Counted from the stretch's first letter, positions 18,532-28,642 are shown. The stretch is 59,550 nt of DNA from Ruegeria sp. HKCCD8929 (GCF_013031405.1 NZ_WPZY01000022.1:1-59550), one strand, 5' to 3'. Numbers and translations are program-made. Notes: generated by a model from the letters alone, not told the origin.

Positions 18532-19614
18532 ATGACAACGGTCGATCCCGATTTCAACGCAGACGCCGCCCGAGAGCAGCGTCGCGCCCGCCTTTTCACC
18601 CGCATCAACGCCGCCGACAAATGGTTTCAGGTTCTGGGCCTCAGCTGGGTCACGCCTGTTCTGAAGGCCGCCGCCGGTGAAAACCCGCGCGCCCAGGTGA
18701 CCGAAATCTGGCGTCTGCTGGGTGTGCCTCTTCTATCGATCTGTGCGTTCTTGCTGTTCTGGGCAACACTGGCGCCCAAGGTGCAAACCTCGCTTGGTGC
18801 AGTGCCCGGACCCGCTCAGGTCTGGGAAGAAATGGTCAGTCTGAACGCGGATGCGCAGGCTAAGGCCGCCAAACGTGCCAAGTTCGAGGCAATGGTCGCA
18901 CAGCGCAACCAGAAGTTCATCAACGCAGGCCAGCCCGAAAAGGTGAAAGACGTCGCCTTTACCGGCGCACCTTCTTATTATCAGCAAATCTGGACCTCGA
19001 TCAAAACCGTCTTTTTTGGATTTCTGATCGCAACGGTTGTTGCCGTACCGCTAGGAATTGCAGCGGGTCTGTCACCGACTGCAAATGCTGCGTTGAACCC
19101 ACTGATCCAGATCTTCAAACCGGTCTCACCGCTAGCGTGGCTGCCGATCGTCACCATGATCGTCTCGGCGGTCTACGTCACCAATGACGGATGGTTTGCC
19201 AAGTCCTTCCTAATCTCGGCCATCACGGTGACACTGTGTTCGCTGTGGCCGACACTGATCAACACCGCTCTGGGTGTGGCGTCAATCGACAAAGATCTGG
19301 TCAACGTGTCCAAGGTATTGAAAATGAACACCTATACCAAGATCACCAAGCTGGTGATGCCCTCGGCCCTGCCTCTGATCTTCACTGGTTTACGCTTGTC
19401 ACTGGGTGTTGGCTGGATGGTCCTGATCGCTGCAGAAATGTTGGCGCAGAATCCTGGTCTGGGCAAATTCGTCTGGGATGAGTTCCAGAACGGTTCGTCC
19501 AGCTCTCTGGCCAAGATCATGGTTGCAGTCTTCACCATCGGCATCATCGGCTTCCTGCTGGACCGAGTAATGTACGCGCTGCAATCCCTCTTCACCTTCA
19601 CGAACAACCGGTAA
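18532..19614 (+). CDS. nrtB: nitrate ABC transporter permease NrtB
   Basis: 360 residues. A cytoplasmic N-terminus with a first helix at about 63-82, an unusual charged insert (residues 100-150, NADAQAKAAKRAKFEAMVAQ), then five helices of the BPD_transp_1 fold with the EAA-like loop GVASIDKDLVNVSKVLKMNTYTKI. Homologous to CmpB/NrtB/SsuC permeases. Nitrate specificity comes from the flanking nrtA and nrtCD. An AAGGA box precedes the start. Confidence 0.9.
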   Translation: MTTVDPDFNADAAREQRRARLFTRINAADKWFQVLGLSWVTPVLKAAAGENPRAQVTEIWRLLGVPLLSICAFLLFWATLAPKVQTSLGAVPGPAQVWEEMVSLNADAQAKAAKRAKFEAMVAQRNQKFINAGQPEKVKDVAFTGAPSYYQQIWTSIKTVFFGFLIATVVAVPLGIAAGLSPTANAALNPLIQIFKPVSPLAWLPIVTMIVSAVYVTNDGWFAKSFLISAITVTLCSLWPTLINTALGVASIDKDLVNVSKVLKMNTYTKITKLVMPSALPLIFTGLRLSLGVGWMVLIAAEMLAQNPGLGKFVWDEFQNGSSSSLAKIMVAVFTIGIIGFLLDRVMYALQSLFTFTNNR

Positions 19615-19619
19615 GCGCG

Positions 19620-21299
19620 ATGAGCATACTGAGCTTCAAAAATGCCTCAAAATCCTTTGGCGAGGGCACCACCCGCACGGATGTGCTGAAAGGCATCGAT
19701 CTGGACGTGCAGGAGGGTGAGTTTCTGGTGATCCTCGGCTTTTCGGGCACCGGCAAAACCACCCTGATCAACCTGATGGCAGGGTTGGATACTCCGACCA
19801 GCGGGGAGGTCACGTTCAAAGGTGCCCCGATCAAAGGGCCGGGGCCGGAACGTGCGGTGATCTTCCAGAACTACTCGCTAATGCCGTGGCTGACGGTCAG
19901 CGGCAATGTGGGTCTGGCGGTTGATACAGTCTTCCCCGGCCTCAGCAAGGCCGAGAAGGCCGAAAAGGTCGCGCACTACGTCAAGATGGTGGGCCTCAGC
20001 CACGCCGCAACACGCCGCCCGGCGGAACTGTCCGGCGGCATGCGCCAGAGGGTCAACGTCGCGCGCGCCCTGTCGATGAACCCTGAGGTCTTGTTGCTGG
20101 ATGAGCCTTTGTCGGCGCTCGACGCACTGACCCGCGCCAATCTGGCTGATGAGATCGAACATATCTGGGAAGCCGACAAGAAGACCTGCGTGCTGATCAC
20201 AAACGATGTGGATGAAGCGATCATTTTGGCTGACCGCATCATCGCCCTGAATCCAGATGGCACATTAGGACAAGAGTTCCGTGTCTCAATCCCGCGTCCA
20301 CGCGACCGGGGCGCGATGAACAATGATGAAACTTTCAAACGCCTGCGCGCAGACATCACCAAGTATCTGATGGATGTAGGGATCGAAGCCAAGGTCGAAG
20401 GCTCGCGCCTGTTGCCCGATGTTACTCCGATCCACGGTGTGCCAACAGCCGTCGCGGATGCGCAGAAGGGGATGATCGAGAACCGCTTCCTCGATTTCTC
20501 GCAATTGCACAAGGTCTACCCGACGCCCAAAGGCCCGCTGACCGTGGTCGAGGATTTCGATCTGAAGATCGACAAGGGTGAATTCATCTCGCTGATCGGT
20601 CACTCGGGCTGTGGCAAATCCACGGTTCTAACCATGGCGGCGGGGCTGAATGAGATCTCGAAAGGCGCGATCAAACTGGATGGCCGCCATGTCGAAGGGG
20701 CCGATCCCGAGCGTGCCGTGGTGTTCCAGTCGCCCAACCTGTTCCCTTGGCTCAGTGCCAAAGAGAACGTCGCCATCGGCGTCGATAAGGTCTATCCCAA
20801 GGCCAACATCGCCGAGCGGCAGGATGTCGTTGAATACTATCTGGAACGCGTTGGTCTGGCCGATGCCATGGACAAATCCGCCTCGGACCTGTCGAACGGC
20901 ATGAAACAGCGCGTCGGCATCGCGCGCGCCTTTGCTTTGTCCCCCAAACTGTTGCTGCTCGATGAGCCCTTCGGGATGCTCGACAGCCTTACGCGCTGGG
21001 AATTGCAGGAAGTGCTGATGGAGGTCTGGTCCCGCACTAAGGTCACCGCGATCTGCGTGACCCATGATGTGGACGAGGCGATCCTGCTGGCCGACCGCGT
21101 GGTGATGATGACCAACGGCCCGCAGGCGACCATCGGCAAGATCACCAAGGTCGACCTGCCACGCCCACGGACTCGCAAGGCACTGTTGGAGCACCCGGAT
21201 TATTACGCCTACCGGCAGGAAGTCCTCGATTTCCTCGAAGAATACGAACACGGCGCCAAGCCAAAAACACCCGCCCCCAAGGCGATTGCAGCGGAGTGA
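19620..21299 (+). CDS. nitrate ABC transporter, two ATPase domains fused (NrtC/NrtD-like)
   Basis: 559 residues carrying two complete ABC domains in tandem. Domain 1 (about 3-245): Walker A GFSGTGKTT, signature LSGGMRQR, Walker B VLLLDEP. Domain 2 (about 287-535): Walker A GHSGCGKST, signature LSNGMKQR, Walker B LLLLDEPFG. Cyanobacteria use separate NrtC and NrtD, and their NrtC has an extra sensor domain, absent here. The fusion gives one polypeptide that energises both halves of the permease. The start is 6 bases behind the nrtB stop. Confidence 0.9.
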   Translation: MSILSFKNASKSFGEGTTRTDVLKGIDLDVQEGEFLVILGFSGTGKTTLINLMAGLDTPTSGEVTFKGAPIKGPGPERAVIFQNYSLMPWLTVSGNVGLAVDTVFPGLSKAEKAEKVAHYVKMVGLSHAATRRPAELSGGMRQRVNVARALSMNPEVLLLDEPLSALDALTRANLADEIEHIWEADKKTCVLITNDVDEAIILADRIIALNPDGTLGQEFRVSIPRPRDRGAMNNDETFKRLRADITKYLMDVGIEAKVEGSRLLPDVTPIHGVPTAVADAQKGMIENRFLDFSQLHKVYPTPKGPLTVVEDFDLKIDKGEFISLIGHSGCGKSTVLTMAAGLNEISKGAIKLDGRHVEGADPERAVVFQSPNLFPWLSAKENVAIGVDKVYPKANIAERQDVVEYYLERVGLADAMDKSASDLSNGMKQRVGIARAFALSPKLLLLDEPFGMLDSLTRWELQEVLMEVWSRTKVTAICVTHDVDEAILLADRVVMMTNGPQATIGKITKVDLPRPRTRKALLEHPDYYAYRQEVLDFLEEYEHGAKPKTPAPKAIAAE

Positions 21300-21303
21300 A
21301 ACC

Positions 21304-23739
21304 ATGAAGCAAAGACTTGTTGTCATAGGCGCAGGCATGGCCTCGGGCCGGGTGCTGGAACACCTGACCGACACCGCGCCCGACGCGTTCGACATCACCC
21401 TGTTCAACGCCGAGCCACGCGGGAACTACAACCGCATCATGCTCAGCCCGGTACTGTCGGGTGAGAAGACGTATGAAGAGATCGTCACTCATGATGAGAA
21501 TTGGTATGCCGAACGGGGCATAACTTGCCGCTTTGGCGAGCATGTGGTGAATATCGACCCAGAGATGAAGGTAGTCGAGGGCGAGAAGGGGCACGTCCCC
21601 TATGACAAGCTGGTGATCGCAACCGGTTCCGCCCCTTTCATCATTCCAGTTCCCGGCAAAGACCTGCAGGGTGTGATCACTTATCGGGATATGGACGACA
21701 CCAACGCGATGATTGACGCGGCTGATGAAGGCGGCAATGCGGTCGTGATCGGCGGCGGTTTGTTGGGTTTGGAGGCGGCAGCCGGACTGACCGAACGCGG
21801 CATGAATGTAACCGTGGTGCACCTGATGGGGCACTTGATGGAAAGGCAGTTGGACGAGGCCGCTGGGTATTTGCTGCGCAAAGATCTAGAAAAGCGCGGG
21901 ATCACCGTTCTGACACAGGCGTCGACCAAAGCGATTCTCGGCGAGGACCTGGCCGAGGCCGTTCTTCTGGAAAGCGGCGACGTATTGCCCTCCGATCTGG
22001 TGGTGATGGCAGTTGGCATCCGGCCCGAAACGCGCCTGGCAACCGATGCCGGGCTGGATGTGGCACGCGGCATCGAGGTGAACGCGCAGTTGCAATCCTC
22101 GGACCCGGACATCTACGCGGTTGGCGAGTGTGTCGAGTTCGACGGGCATCTCTTCGGCCTTGTTGCACCGCTTTATGATCAGGCGAAGGTTCTGGCCCAA
22201 AGCCTGTTGGGAGAAGCGGACGCCTTTGTTGTCAGAGAATTGGCGACCAAGCTGAAAGTCACCGGTTGCGATCTGTTCAGCGCTGGCGATTTTGCCGATG
22301 GCCCGGGCCGCGAGGACATTGTCTTCCGCGACCCCTCGCGCGGAGTCTACAAACGGCTTGTGATTGAGGAGGACCGTCTGGTTGGCGCTGTCATGTATGG
22401 CGACACCGCCGACGGCAACTGGTTCTTCGGCCTGATCAAGGACGGCACCAGCATCGAAGAGATGCGAGAAACGCTGATCTTCGGACCCGCCTATCAGGGG
22501 GGCGACATCGCGGACCCTCTCTCAGCCGTTGCAGCATTGCCGCCTGAGGCGGAGATTTGCGGCTGCAACGGCGTATGCAAAGGTGACATTGTCGAGGCGA
22601 TCAACGCAGGCGCCAATGATCTGGGCACGGTGCGTGCAAGCACCAAAGCCAGCGCGTCCTGCGGGACGTGCACGGGGCTGGTCGAACAGGTGTTGCAGGT
22701 CACTCTGGGCGATGAGTTCCAAATGCCAACGGCGCAACCGATCTGTGGATGCACCGACCTGACCCACGAAGACGTGAGGCGTCTGATCAAGGGGCAGGAA
22801 CTGAAAAGTCAGGTCGCGGTCTGGCAGGAGTTGGGTTGGACAACGCCCAACGGCTGCCATGTCTGCCGCCCGGCGATCAATTATTACCTGCTGGCGGATT
22901 GGCCGCTGGATTATCAGGACGACCCGCAAAGCCGCTTCGTCAATGAACGCAAACACGCCAACATCCAAAAGGACGGCACGTTCAGCGTCGTGCCGCGCAT
23001 GTGGGGCGGGATCACCAACCCTGCCGAATTGCGCGCCATTGCCGACGCGGCGGACAAATACAATGTGCCAACCGTTAAGGTGACAGGTGGCCAGCGCATC
23101 GACCTTCTGGGGGTAAAGGGTGAAGATTTGCCCGCGATCTGGTCAGACCTGAACGAGGCCGGCCTGGTCTCCGGCCATGCCTACTCGAAGGGTCTGCGCA
23201 CCGTGAAAACCTGCGTCGGCACCGATCACTGCCGGTTTGGGACACAGGACAGCACCGGCCTCGGTATCAAGCTAGAGAAAATCCTGTGGGGCTCCTGGAC
23301 TCCGCACAAACTGAAACTGGCTGTGTCGGGCTGCCCGCGCAACTGCGCCGAGGCGACCTGCAAGGATATCGGCGTGGTTTGCGTCGACAGCGGCTATCAG
23401 ATCAGCATCGGCGGTGCCGCCGGTATGGACGTGAAAGAGACCGAACTGCTGTGTCAGGTGCCCACCGAGGATGAAGCCATCGAGGTCGTGATGGCGGTCA
23501 CGCAAGCGTATCGCGAAGGCGGCAAGTATCTGGACCGGCTTTATAAATGGCTGGGCAAGGTCGGCATGGACTGGGTGAAAGCTCAGGTCGTCGATGATCT
23601 TGAAAACCGCGCCGCCCTGGTCGCCCGGTTCGAGTTGTCGCAAAGCATCTACCGCAAGGACCCCTGGGCCGAACACGTCAAAGAAAAAGCGCAGACCTAC
23701 GCGCCGATTGCAGATTTTACCTTGGAGGCCGCGGAATGA
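21304..23739 (+). CDS. nirB: assimilatory nitrite reductase large subunit NirB
   Basis: 811 residues. FAD/NAD(P)H domain with VVIGAGMASGRVLEHL and VVIGGGLLGLEAAAGL; a BFD-type [2Fe-2S] site (CGCNGVCKGDI...SCGTCTGLV) near 420-475; a second cysteine pair in CGCTDL..CHVCRPA; then the sirohaem/[4Fe-4S] reductase half with CVGTDHC and CPRNCAEATCKD. It reduces nitrite to ammonium in the cytoplasm with six electrons from NAD(P)H. The start at 21304 follows CGGAG. It overlaps nirD by 4 bases. Confidence 0.95.
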   Translation: MKQRLVVIGAGMASGRVLEHLTDTAPDAFDITLFNAEPRGNYNRIMLSPVLSGEKTYEEIVTHDENWYAERGITCRFGEHVVNIDPEMKVVEGEKGHVPYDKLVIATGSAPFIIPVPGKDLQGVITYRDMDDTNAMIDAADEGGNAVVIGGGLLGLEAAAGLTERGMNVTVVHLMGHLMERQLDEAAGYLLRKDLEKRGITVLTQASTKAILGEDLAEAVLLESGDVLPSDLVVMAVGIRPETRLATDAGLDVARGIEVNAQLQSSDPDIYAVGECVEFDGHLFGLVAPLYDQAKVLAQSLLGEADAFVVRELATKLKVTGCDLFSAGDFADGPGREDIVFRDPSRGVYKRLVIEEDRLVGAVMYGDTADGNWFFGLIKDGTSIEEMRETLIFGPAYQGGDIADPLSAVAALPPEAEICGCNGVCKGDIVEAINAGANDLGTVRASTKASASCGTCTGLVEQVLQVTLGDEFQMPTAQPICGCTDLTHEDVRRLIKGQELKSQVAVWQELGWTTPNGCHVCRPAINYYLLADWPLDYQDDPQSRFVNERKHANIQKDGTFSVVPRMWGGITNPAELRAIADAADKYNVPTVKVTGGQRIDLLGVKGEDLPAIWSDLNEAGLVSGHAYSKGLRTVKTCVGTDHCRFGTQDSTGLGIKLEKILWGSWTPHKLKLAVSGCPRNCAEATCKDIGVVCVDSGYQISIGGAAGMDVKETELLCQVPTEDEAIEVVMAVTQAYREGGKYLDRLYKWLGKVGMDWVKAQVVDDLENRAALVARFELSQSIYRKDPWAEHVKEKAQTYAPIADFTLEAAE

Positions 23740-24068
23740 GTTGGATCGACATCGGACATATCGACGAAGTGCCTCTGCGCGGGGCGCGGCTGGTGAAAAC
23801 GCATATCGGCTGCATCGCCGTCTTTCGCACCGCCGAGACCGAAGTGTATGCGGCGACCAATAGCTGCCCTCACAAAGGCGGCCCCCTGTCCGAAGGCATC
23901 GTCCATGGCCAGTCGGTAACCTGCCCGCTGCACAACTGGGTTTTCGACTTGAACACAGGCGAGGCACAAGGCGCTGACAATGGCCGGATCACCACCTACC
24001 CCGTTCGCCTCGAAGACGGGCGCATCCTGCTGGACGACAGTGCGGTTGCCCGGCGGAGTGCAGCCTGA
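23736..24068 (+). CDS. nirD: nitrite reductase small subunit NirD (Rieske fold)
   Basis: 110 residues of the Rieske [2Fe-2S] fold, with both ligand pairs present: SCPHKGGPLSEG (C-x-H) and CPLHNWVFDL (C-x2-H). Some NirD proteins have lost these ligands; this one has kept them, so it may carry a cluster. It is the accessory subunit of NirB, with which it overlaps by ATGA, and its own stop overlaps the nasA start. Confidence 0.93.
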   Translation: MSWIDIGHIDEVPLRGARLVKTHIGCIAVFRTAETEVYAATNSCPHKGGPLSEGIVHGQSVTCPLHNWVFDLNTGEAQGADNGRITTYPVRLEDGRILLDDSAVARRSAA

Positions 24069-26728
24069 TGGACGGCACCGGCCTGCCCGAGGTCCGCTCG
24101 ACCTGCGCCTATTGCGGCGTCGGCTGCGGGGTCCTGCTGCGCCCGGACGGGGTTGGAGGGCTGGCGGTGCGGGGTGACCCGGACCACCCGGCCAACTACG
24201 GGCGTTTGTGCTCCAAAGGTATGGCCTTGGGCGAAACAGTGGGCCTGGAGCATCGCTTGCTGACCCCGCGCGTATTAGGCCAGGACTCAAACTGGGACGA
24301 TGCGTTGCAGCTGGTGGCCGATCGGTTTTCGGACGCGATTGCCAAGCACGGCCCTGACAGCGTGGCATTCTACGTCTCGGGCCAGTTGCTGACCGAGGAT
24401 TACTACGTCGCCAACAAGCTGATGAAGGGATTCATAGGATCCGCGAATATCGACACCAACTCTCGGCTGTGCATGGCCTCGACGGTGGCGGGACACAAAC
24501 GAGCGTTTGGAACCGATACAGTGCCAGGCACCTATGAGGATCTGGATCAGGCGGATCTTGTTGTTTTGGTCGGATCGAATTTGGCTTGGTGCCATCCGGT
24601 CCTCTATCAGCGCGTATTGGCGGCGCGACAATCCCGAGGAACCAGGATTGTGGTGATCGATCCGCGTCGCACCGCTAGCTGTGATCAGGCGGACCTCCAT
24701 CTGGCCTTGAAGCCGGGAAGCGATGTCGCCCTCTTCAACCAGTTAATGACCAGAATTCACGAGGGCGGGCATGTCTCGCCGGAATTTCTGGCCCGGACCG
24801 TCGGAGTCCAGGATGCGCTCGCCGCGGCTCAGCAAGATAGTACAGCGGTCACGAGCCTGGCCGCCGACGAGATCGAAGCGTTCTGCGATCTTTGGATCAA
24901 GACCGACCGAGTGGTCACGATCTTCAGTCAGGGTGTGAACCAATCCTCCAGCGGGACGGATAAGGTCAATGCAATCCTCAATTGCCATCTGGCAACCGGC
25001 CGGATCGGCCGCGAGGGGACGGGGCCGTTTTCTGTGACAGGTCAACCCAACGCGATGGGCGGCCGTGAAGTGGGTGGGTTGGCCAATATGCTGGCCTGCC
25101 ATCTGGACATCGGAAACGCAGATCATCGCGATGCCGTGCGGCAGTTCTGGAAAGCACCGGCGATGGCTGAGCGCCCCGGACTTAAGGCCGTCGATCTGTT
25201 CCGCGCGGTGGACAACGGACAGATCAAAGCTCTGTGGATCATTCACACCAACCCGGCGGTCACCATGCCCAATGCCAACAAGGTTGCAAAAGCCATCGCA
25301 GCATGCCCGTTCACGGTCGTCAGCGACCTTACCGAGAAAACAGATACAGCGCGTTTGGCGGATGTTCTACTACCCGCTGCTGGATGGGCAGAAAAAAGCG
25401 GCACTGTCACGAATTCCGACCGCACCATCAGCCGGCAGCGTGCGGTCTTACCTCCGCCGGGACAAGCGCGGCCCGATTGGGACATTCTGGCTGAGGTGGG
25501 AAGACGTATGGGGTGGACCTCAGCTTTTGACTACCAGTCTCCTGCCGAGATCTTTCGTGAATTTGCAGCACTTTCGTCGGTTGCGAGCAGGTTCGAAAAG
25601 GACTTCGATATTTCCGGGTTGGCGGACATTAGCGATGCCAACTACGCGGAATTGGAGCCCGTAAAGTGGCCGGTTCGCAAACACCGCAGCGGCGGGAGGT
25701 TTTTCAGCGACGGGCGTTTCTTCCATCCTGACGGCAAAGCGCGGTTTGTGCCGGTACGTCACAGGCCACCTGTGACAAAGACCGATCCGAAGTATCCCTT
25801 TTGCCTGAACACCGGTCGCATCCGGGATCAATGGCACACGATGACCCGCAGTGGATTGTCGCCCCGCCTGTCGGCACACCTTGCCGAACCATTTTTGGAC
25901 ATTCACCCCGAAGATGCCGAACGCCTTGGCCTGTCCCCAGCGGACCTTGTCGAGGTGGAAAGCTCGGTAGGTCGCTCGATATTTCGGGCGCGCATGACGG
26001 ATACCGTAACACCGGGTCAGGTCTTTGCGCCGATTCACTGGACCGGAGAGACGGCACCGTCGGCACGCGTTGATGTGCTGGTTCCCAGCGTGACCGACCC
26101 AGTTTCCGGGCAGCCGGAAAGTAAGGCCGTCGCGGTTTCCGTCCGCCGCATGAAAGCCGCCTGGTACGGTTTTGCCATTTCAACCGCACCGATATCGCCG
26201 CCTGTAGAATACGTGGCAACGGCCAGAACTCAGAAGGGATATCGAACGGAACTGGCCGGATACACTCCCGTTAAGGACTGGGAGGAAACGGCACGCGGCT
26301 GGTTTGGGTTGCCGGACGCCGCGGTCATCGCAACAGCCGATCCGGCACGGGGGGCCTATCGCCTTGCCTTGGTAAAAGGGGACCGGCTGAAAGCGGCACT
26401 GTTCATAGCGCCGAAACCGATAGCGTTGATGCGTGACTACGTTTCGACTCGGCTCGAGACTGCACCTGAACAGGTTTTGACGGGTCGCGCCCCTCCGACG
26501 TTGGAAGATCCCGGGCCGGTAATTTGCTCGTGTTTTGGGGTTGGGCTGAACACGATCGTTCGCGCGATCGAAACGAAACGGGCGGTCAGCGTGGAGGAGA
26601 TTGGGGCGGTGCTTCAGGCCGGATCAAACTGCGGCTCCTGCCGTCCCGAAATCGCCGAACTGCTCACGGATCACTCTGCCTACGGGAGTCGTACATCACA
26701 GCGTGAGTTACAATGCGACACCATGTAG
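24068..26728 (+). CDS. nasA: assimilatory nitrate reductase catalytic subunit NasA
   Basis: 886 residues. N-terminal [4Fe-4S] site STCAYCGVGCGVLL...GRLCSKG, then the molybdopterin oxidoreductase domains (NIDTNSRLCMAST carries the Cys expected to bind molybdenum; FCLNTGRIRDQWHTMTRSG lies in the cofactor-binding C-terminal domain). The last 60 residues form a BFD-like [2Fe-2S] domain (CSCFGVGLNTI...SNCGSCRPEI), typical of the Klebsiella-type NasA. It reduces nitrate to nitrite in the cytoplasm. No dedicated diaphorase (NasB/NasC) gene lies nearby. Last gene of the operon; no obvious terminator follows. Confidence 0.95.
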   Translation: MDGTGLPEVRSTCAYCGVGCGVLLRPDGVGGLAVRGDPDHPANYGRLCSKGMALGETVGLEHRLLTPRVLGQDSNWDDALQLVADRFSDAIAKHGPDSVAFYVSGQLLTEDYYVANKLMKGFIGSANIDTNSRLCMASTVAGHKRAFGTDTVPGTYEDLDQADLVVLVGSNLAWCHPVLYQRVLAARQSRGTRIVVIDPRRTASCDQADLHLALKPGSDVALFNQLMTRIHEGGHVSPEFLARTVGVQDALAAAQQDSTAVTSLAADEIEAFCDLWIKTDRVVTIFSQGVNQSSSGTDKVNAILNCHLATGRIGREGTGPFSVTGQPNAMGGREVGGLANMLACHLDIGNADHRDAVRQFWKAPAMAERPGLKAVDLFRAVDNGQIKALWIIHTNPAVTMPNANKVAKAIAACPFTVVSDLTEKTDTARLADVLLPAAGWAEKSGTVTNSDRTISRQRAVLPPPGQARPDWDILAEVGRRMGWTSAFDYQSPAEIFREFAALSSVASRFEKDFDISGLADISDANYAELEPVKWPVRKHRSGGRFFSDGRFFHPDGKARFVPVRHRPPVTKTDPKYPFCLNTGRIRDQWHTMTRSGLSPRLSAHLAEPFLDIHPEDAERLGLSPADLVEVESSVGRSIFRARMTDTVTPGQVFAPIHWTGETAPSARVDVLVPSVTDPVSGQPESKAVAVSVRRMKAAWYGFAISTAPISPPVEYVATARTQKGYRTELAGYTPVKDWEETARGWFGLPDAAVIATADPARGAYRLALVKGDRLKAALFIAPKPIALMRDYVSTRLETAPEQVLTGRAPPTLEDPGPVICSCFGVGLNTIVRAIETKRAVSVEEIGAVLQAGSNCGSCRPEIAELLTDHSAYGSRTSQRELQCDTM

Positions 26729-27005
26729 AGTGCTCAAAATACATGTTCGCAAAAGTATACCCTATCGCGTAGTTCTCCCCTGATCGCCCAGTTGTCCAAC
26801 CACCAAAACTAGGTGTCTGAAATTGCAATGAGCGTCAGGAACATCCCGCGTCTCGATTGTGGAAACCCGAGGCGAAGAATTGTCGGTTAGGATCGACCCC
26901 GATCTGAACAGCTTTGGCCGATCCCTCCGGGAAAATCTCCGCTTAGCCGAATTTTGCCGCCGCCTCTGCAAATTGAAAACTCTGCTGGGTGCGTCGTCTA
27001 CGGGC

Positions 27006-27809
27006 TCAACTCCCCACCTTGGCCAGAACGTCAGATTTCAGGAACCGTTCGATGAACAACATAAACCCGACCGAGGGCACCAGCAGGATCAGTGCGGTGA
27101 TCGACGCGATCTGGTAGTTGCCCTCCATCGACGCTGTGAACAGCAACAGGGGCATCGTCGTCACATCCGGCACGCCGACAAAGAAGGTGCCGGTGAACTC
27201 ATCCAGCGAGATCAGGAAGACGAAGATGGCGCTGGCCATCAGCCCGGGCAAAGCCAGCGGCAGGGTCACGGTGCGGAAGACGGTAAAGGGCGAGGCACCG
27301 ATATTGGCGGCGGCCTCTTCCAACTCGCGGTCCACGGCGGCAAAGGCGGCGGTGGCGATCCAGACGCTGAACACCAACCCCTGAATCGTATGCACCAGCA
27401 CCACGCCGGTATAGGTGCCGTTCAGCCCCAGCCCGTAGAAGATGCGCGCGATGTTCATGTGCACGGCGATGGACGGAAACGCCTGCGGCAGCAGGAACAG
27501 CAGCAGGAACAGCGCCCGCCACGGCAATCTGCCGCGCCCCAGCGCAAGGCCTGCGGGAATGGCGACGGCCAGAGAGGCCAGCACCGTGAACAGCGCGATC
27601 AGGACCGAGTTCCAGAGCGACTCCATGGCGTTGCCCTGCGGGCGGAACACCCGTTCCCAGAAGGAAAAGCCGTAGCTTTGCGGCAGTTTTGCGGGGAAAT
27701 ACCAGGTTTCGGCCACCGACCAGATCAGCATGTTGGTGATCGGGCCAAAGATGGCGAAGGCCAATAGGGCCAATAGTACGGCAGTGAGGGTGGAGCGCAG
27801 GATGTTCAT
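27006..27809 (-). CDS. ABC importer permease 2 (PotC-like)
   Basis: 267 residues with six predicted helices of the BPD_transp_1 fold and an EAA-type loop, LEEAAANIGASPFTVFRTVTLPLALPG, that contacts the ATPase. It belongs to the spermidine/putrescine-Fe-phosphonate cluster of importers. Its first codons overlap the preceding permease by 4 bases, so the two form a heterodimeric channel. Fourth gene of the operon ATPase - binding protein - permease 1 - permease 2. Substrate unassigned. Confidence 0.88.
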   Translation of the reverse strand: MNILRSTLTAVLLALLAFAIFGPITNMLIWSVAETWYFPAKLPQSYGFSFWERVFRPQGNAMESLWNSVLIALFTVLASLAVAIPAGLALGRGRLPWRALFLLLFLLPQAFPSIAVHMNIARIFYGLGLNGTYTGVVLVHTIQGLVFSVWIATAAFAAVDRELEEAAANIGASPFTVFRTVTLPLALPGLMASAIFVFLISLDEFTGTFFVGVPDVTTMPLLLFTASMEGNYQIASITALILLVPSVGFMLFIERFLKSDVLAKVGS

Positions 27810-28642
27810 GTCGGGCTGCCTCCTTCCCGCACACCCTGCCTCAGATAGACCCAGGCGATTACGGCCGTCATAGCATAGGAGATAAAGCCGAGCGCGTTGG
27901 CGACGCCGTAATCGGAATAGGCATTGATGCGCCAGGCCATGTCGACAGTGATCATGGTCGGCGTCTGGGCGTTGATCATCATCGGCACAGACAGCACCGA
28001 CATCATCACGACGTAAGAGAGGATTAGCCCCACCATCAGAGTGGTCGCCACCTGCGGCACCACGATCTGGAACAGGATACGAGTGCGCCCAGCGCCTAAG
28101 TTGCGCGCCGCCTCGATGGTGGACCGGTCCAGCGCCGCCATGGCACCCGCCACCAGCAGCGCCACGAACGGCGTCTGTTTCCAGACGAAGGTGATGACGA
28201 TGCCGCGCCAGTCGAGAAAGCTCGCGGCCTGCAAGGACTCCATCAGCCCGGCCTGGACGATGATGTTGTTCATCATGCCGTTCTTGGCCAGAAAGGTCCG
28301 CATCAGCTGTGCGGCGACCACGAAGGGAATGAAGAGCGGCCAGCGGTAGAGCCAGCGCAGGATGGTCAGCGCCACCCTGTTCTCACCCAGGGTCAGATAG
28401 CCGCCGATGGCGACCGAAAGCGCGCCGATGATAGCGGTCGAGAGCGTGACGATGATCAGGGTGAACAGAATGTCCGAGGAATAGAGCCCCCAGGACTTAA
28501 TGAAATTCTGTAGGCCCCAGCCGCCCAATTCCTCATCCCGGAACGCCCAGATCAGGGAATAACCCAGCGGGTAGAGGAACAGCAGCCCCAGAAGGGCCAG
28601 CGCCGGGGCGATCAGGATCAGGGATGTCTTGCGGTTGATCAT
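27806..28642 (-). CDS. ABC importer permease 1 (PotB-like)
   Basis: 278 residues, six helices, with the loop TIEAARNLGAGRTRILFQIVVPQ matching the EAA motif. The ATG at 28642 (MINRKTSLILIAPALALLG) begins directly at the first membrane helix and is preferred to a longer frame that has no better ribosome site. Pairs with the downstream permease. Same operon and same unassigned substrate. Confidence 0.86.
   Translation of the reverse strand: MINRKTSLILIAPALALLGLLFLYPLGYSLIWAFRDEELGGWGLQNFIKSWGLYSSDILFTLIIVTLSTAIIGALSVAIGGYLTLGENRVALTILRWLYRWPLFIPFVVAAQLMRTFLAKNGMMNNIIVQAGLMESLQAASFLDWRGIVITFVWKQTPFVALLVAGAMAALDRSTIEAARNLGAGRTRILFQIVVPQVATTLMVGLILSYVVMMSVLSVPMMINAQTPTMITVDMAWRINAYSDYGVANALGFISYAMTAVIAWVYLRQGVREGGSPT

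Noticed and set aside
26859..27767. 302-codon plus-strand frame after nasA
   Set aside because: Mostly antisense to the permease gene at 27006; the first part (26859-27005) gives no recognisable protein.
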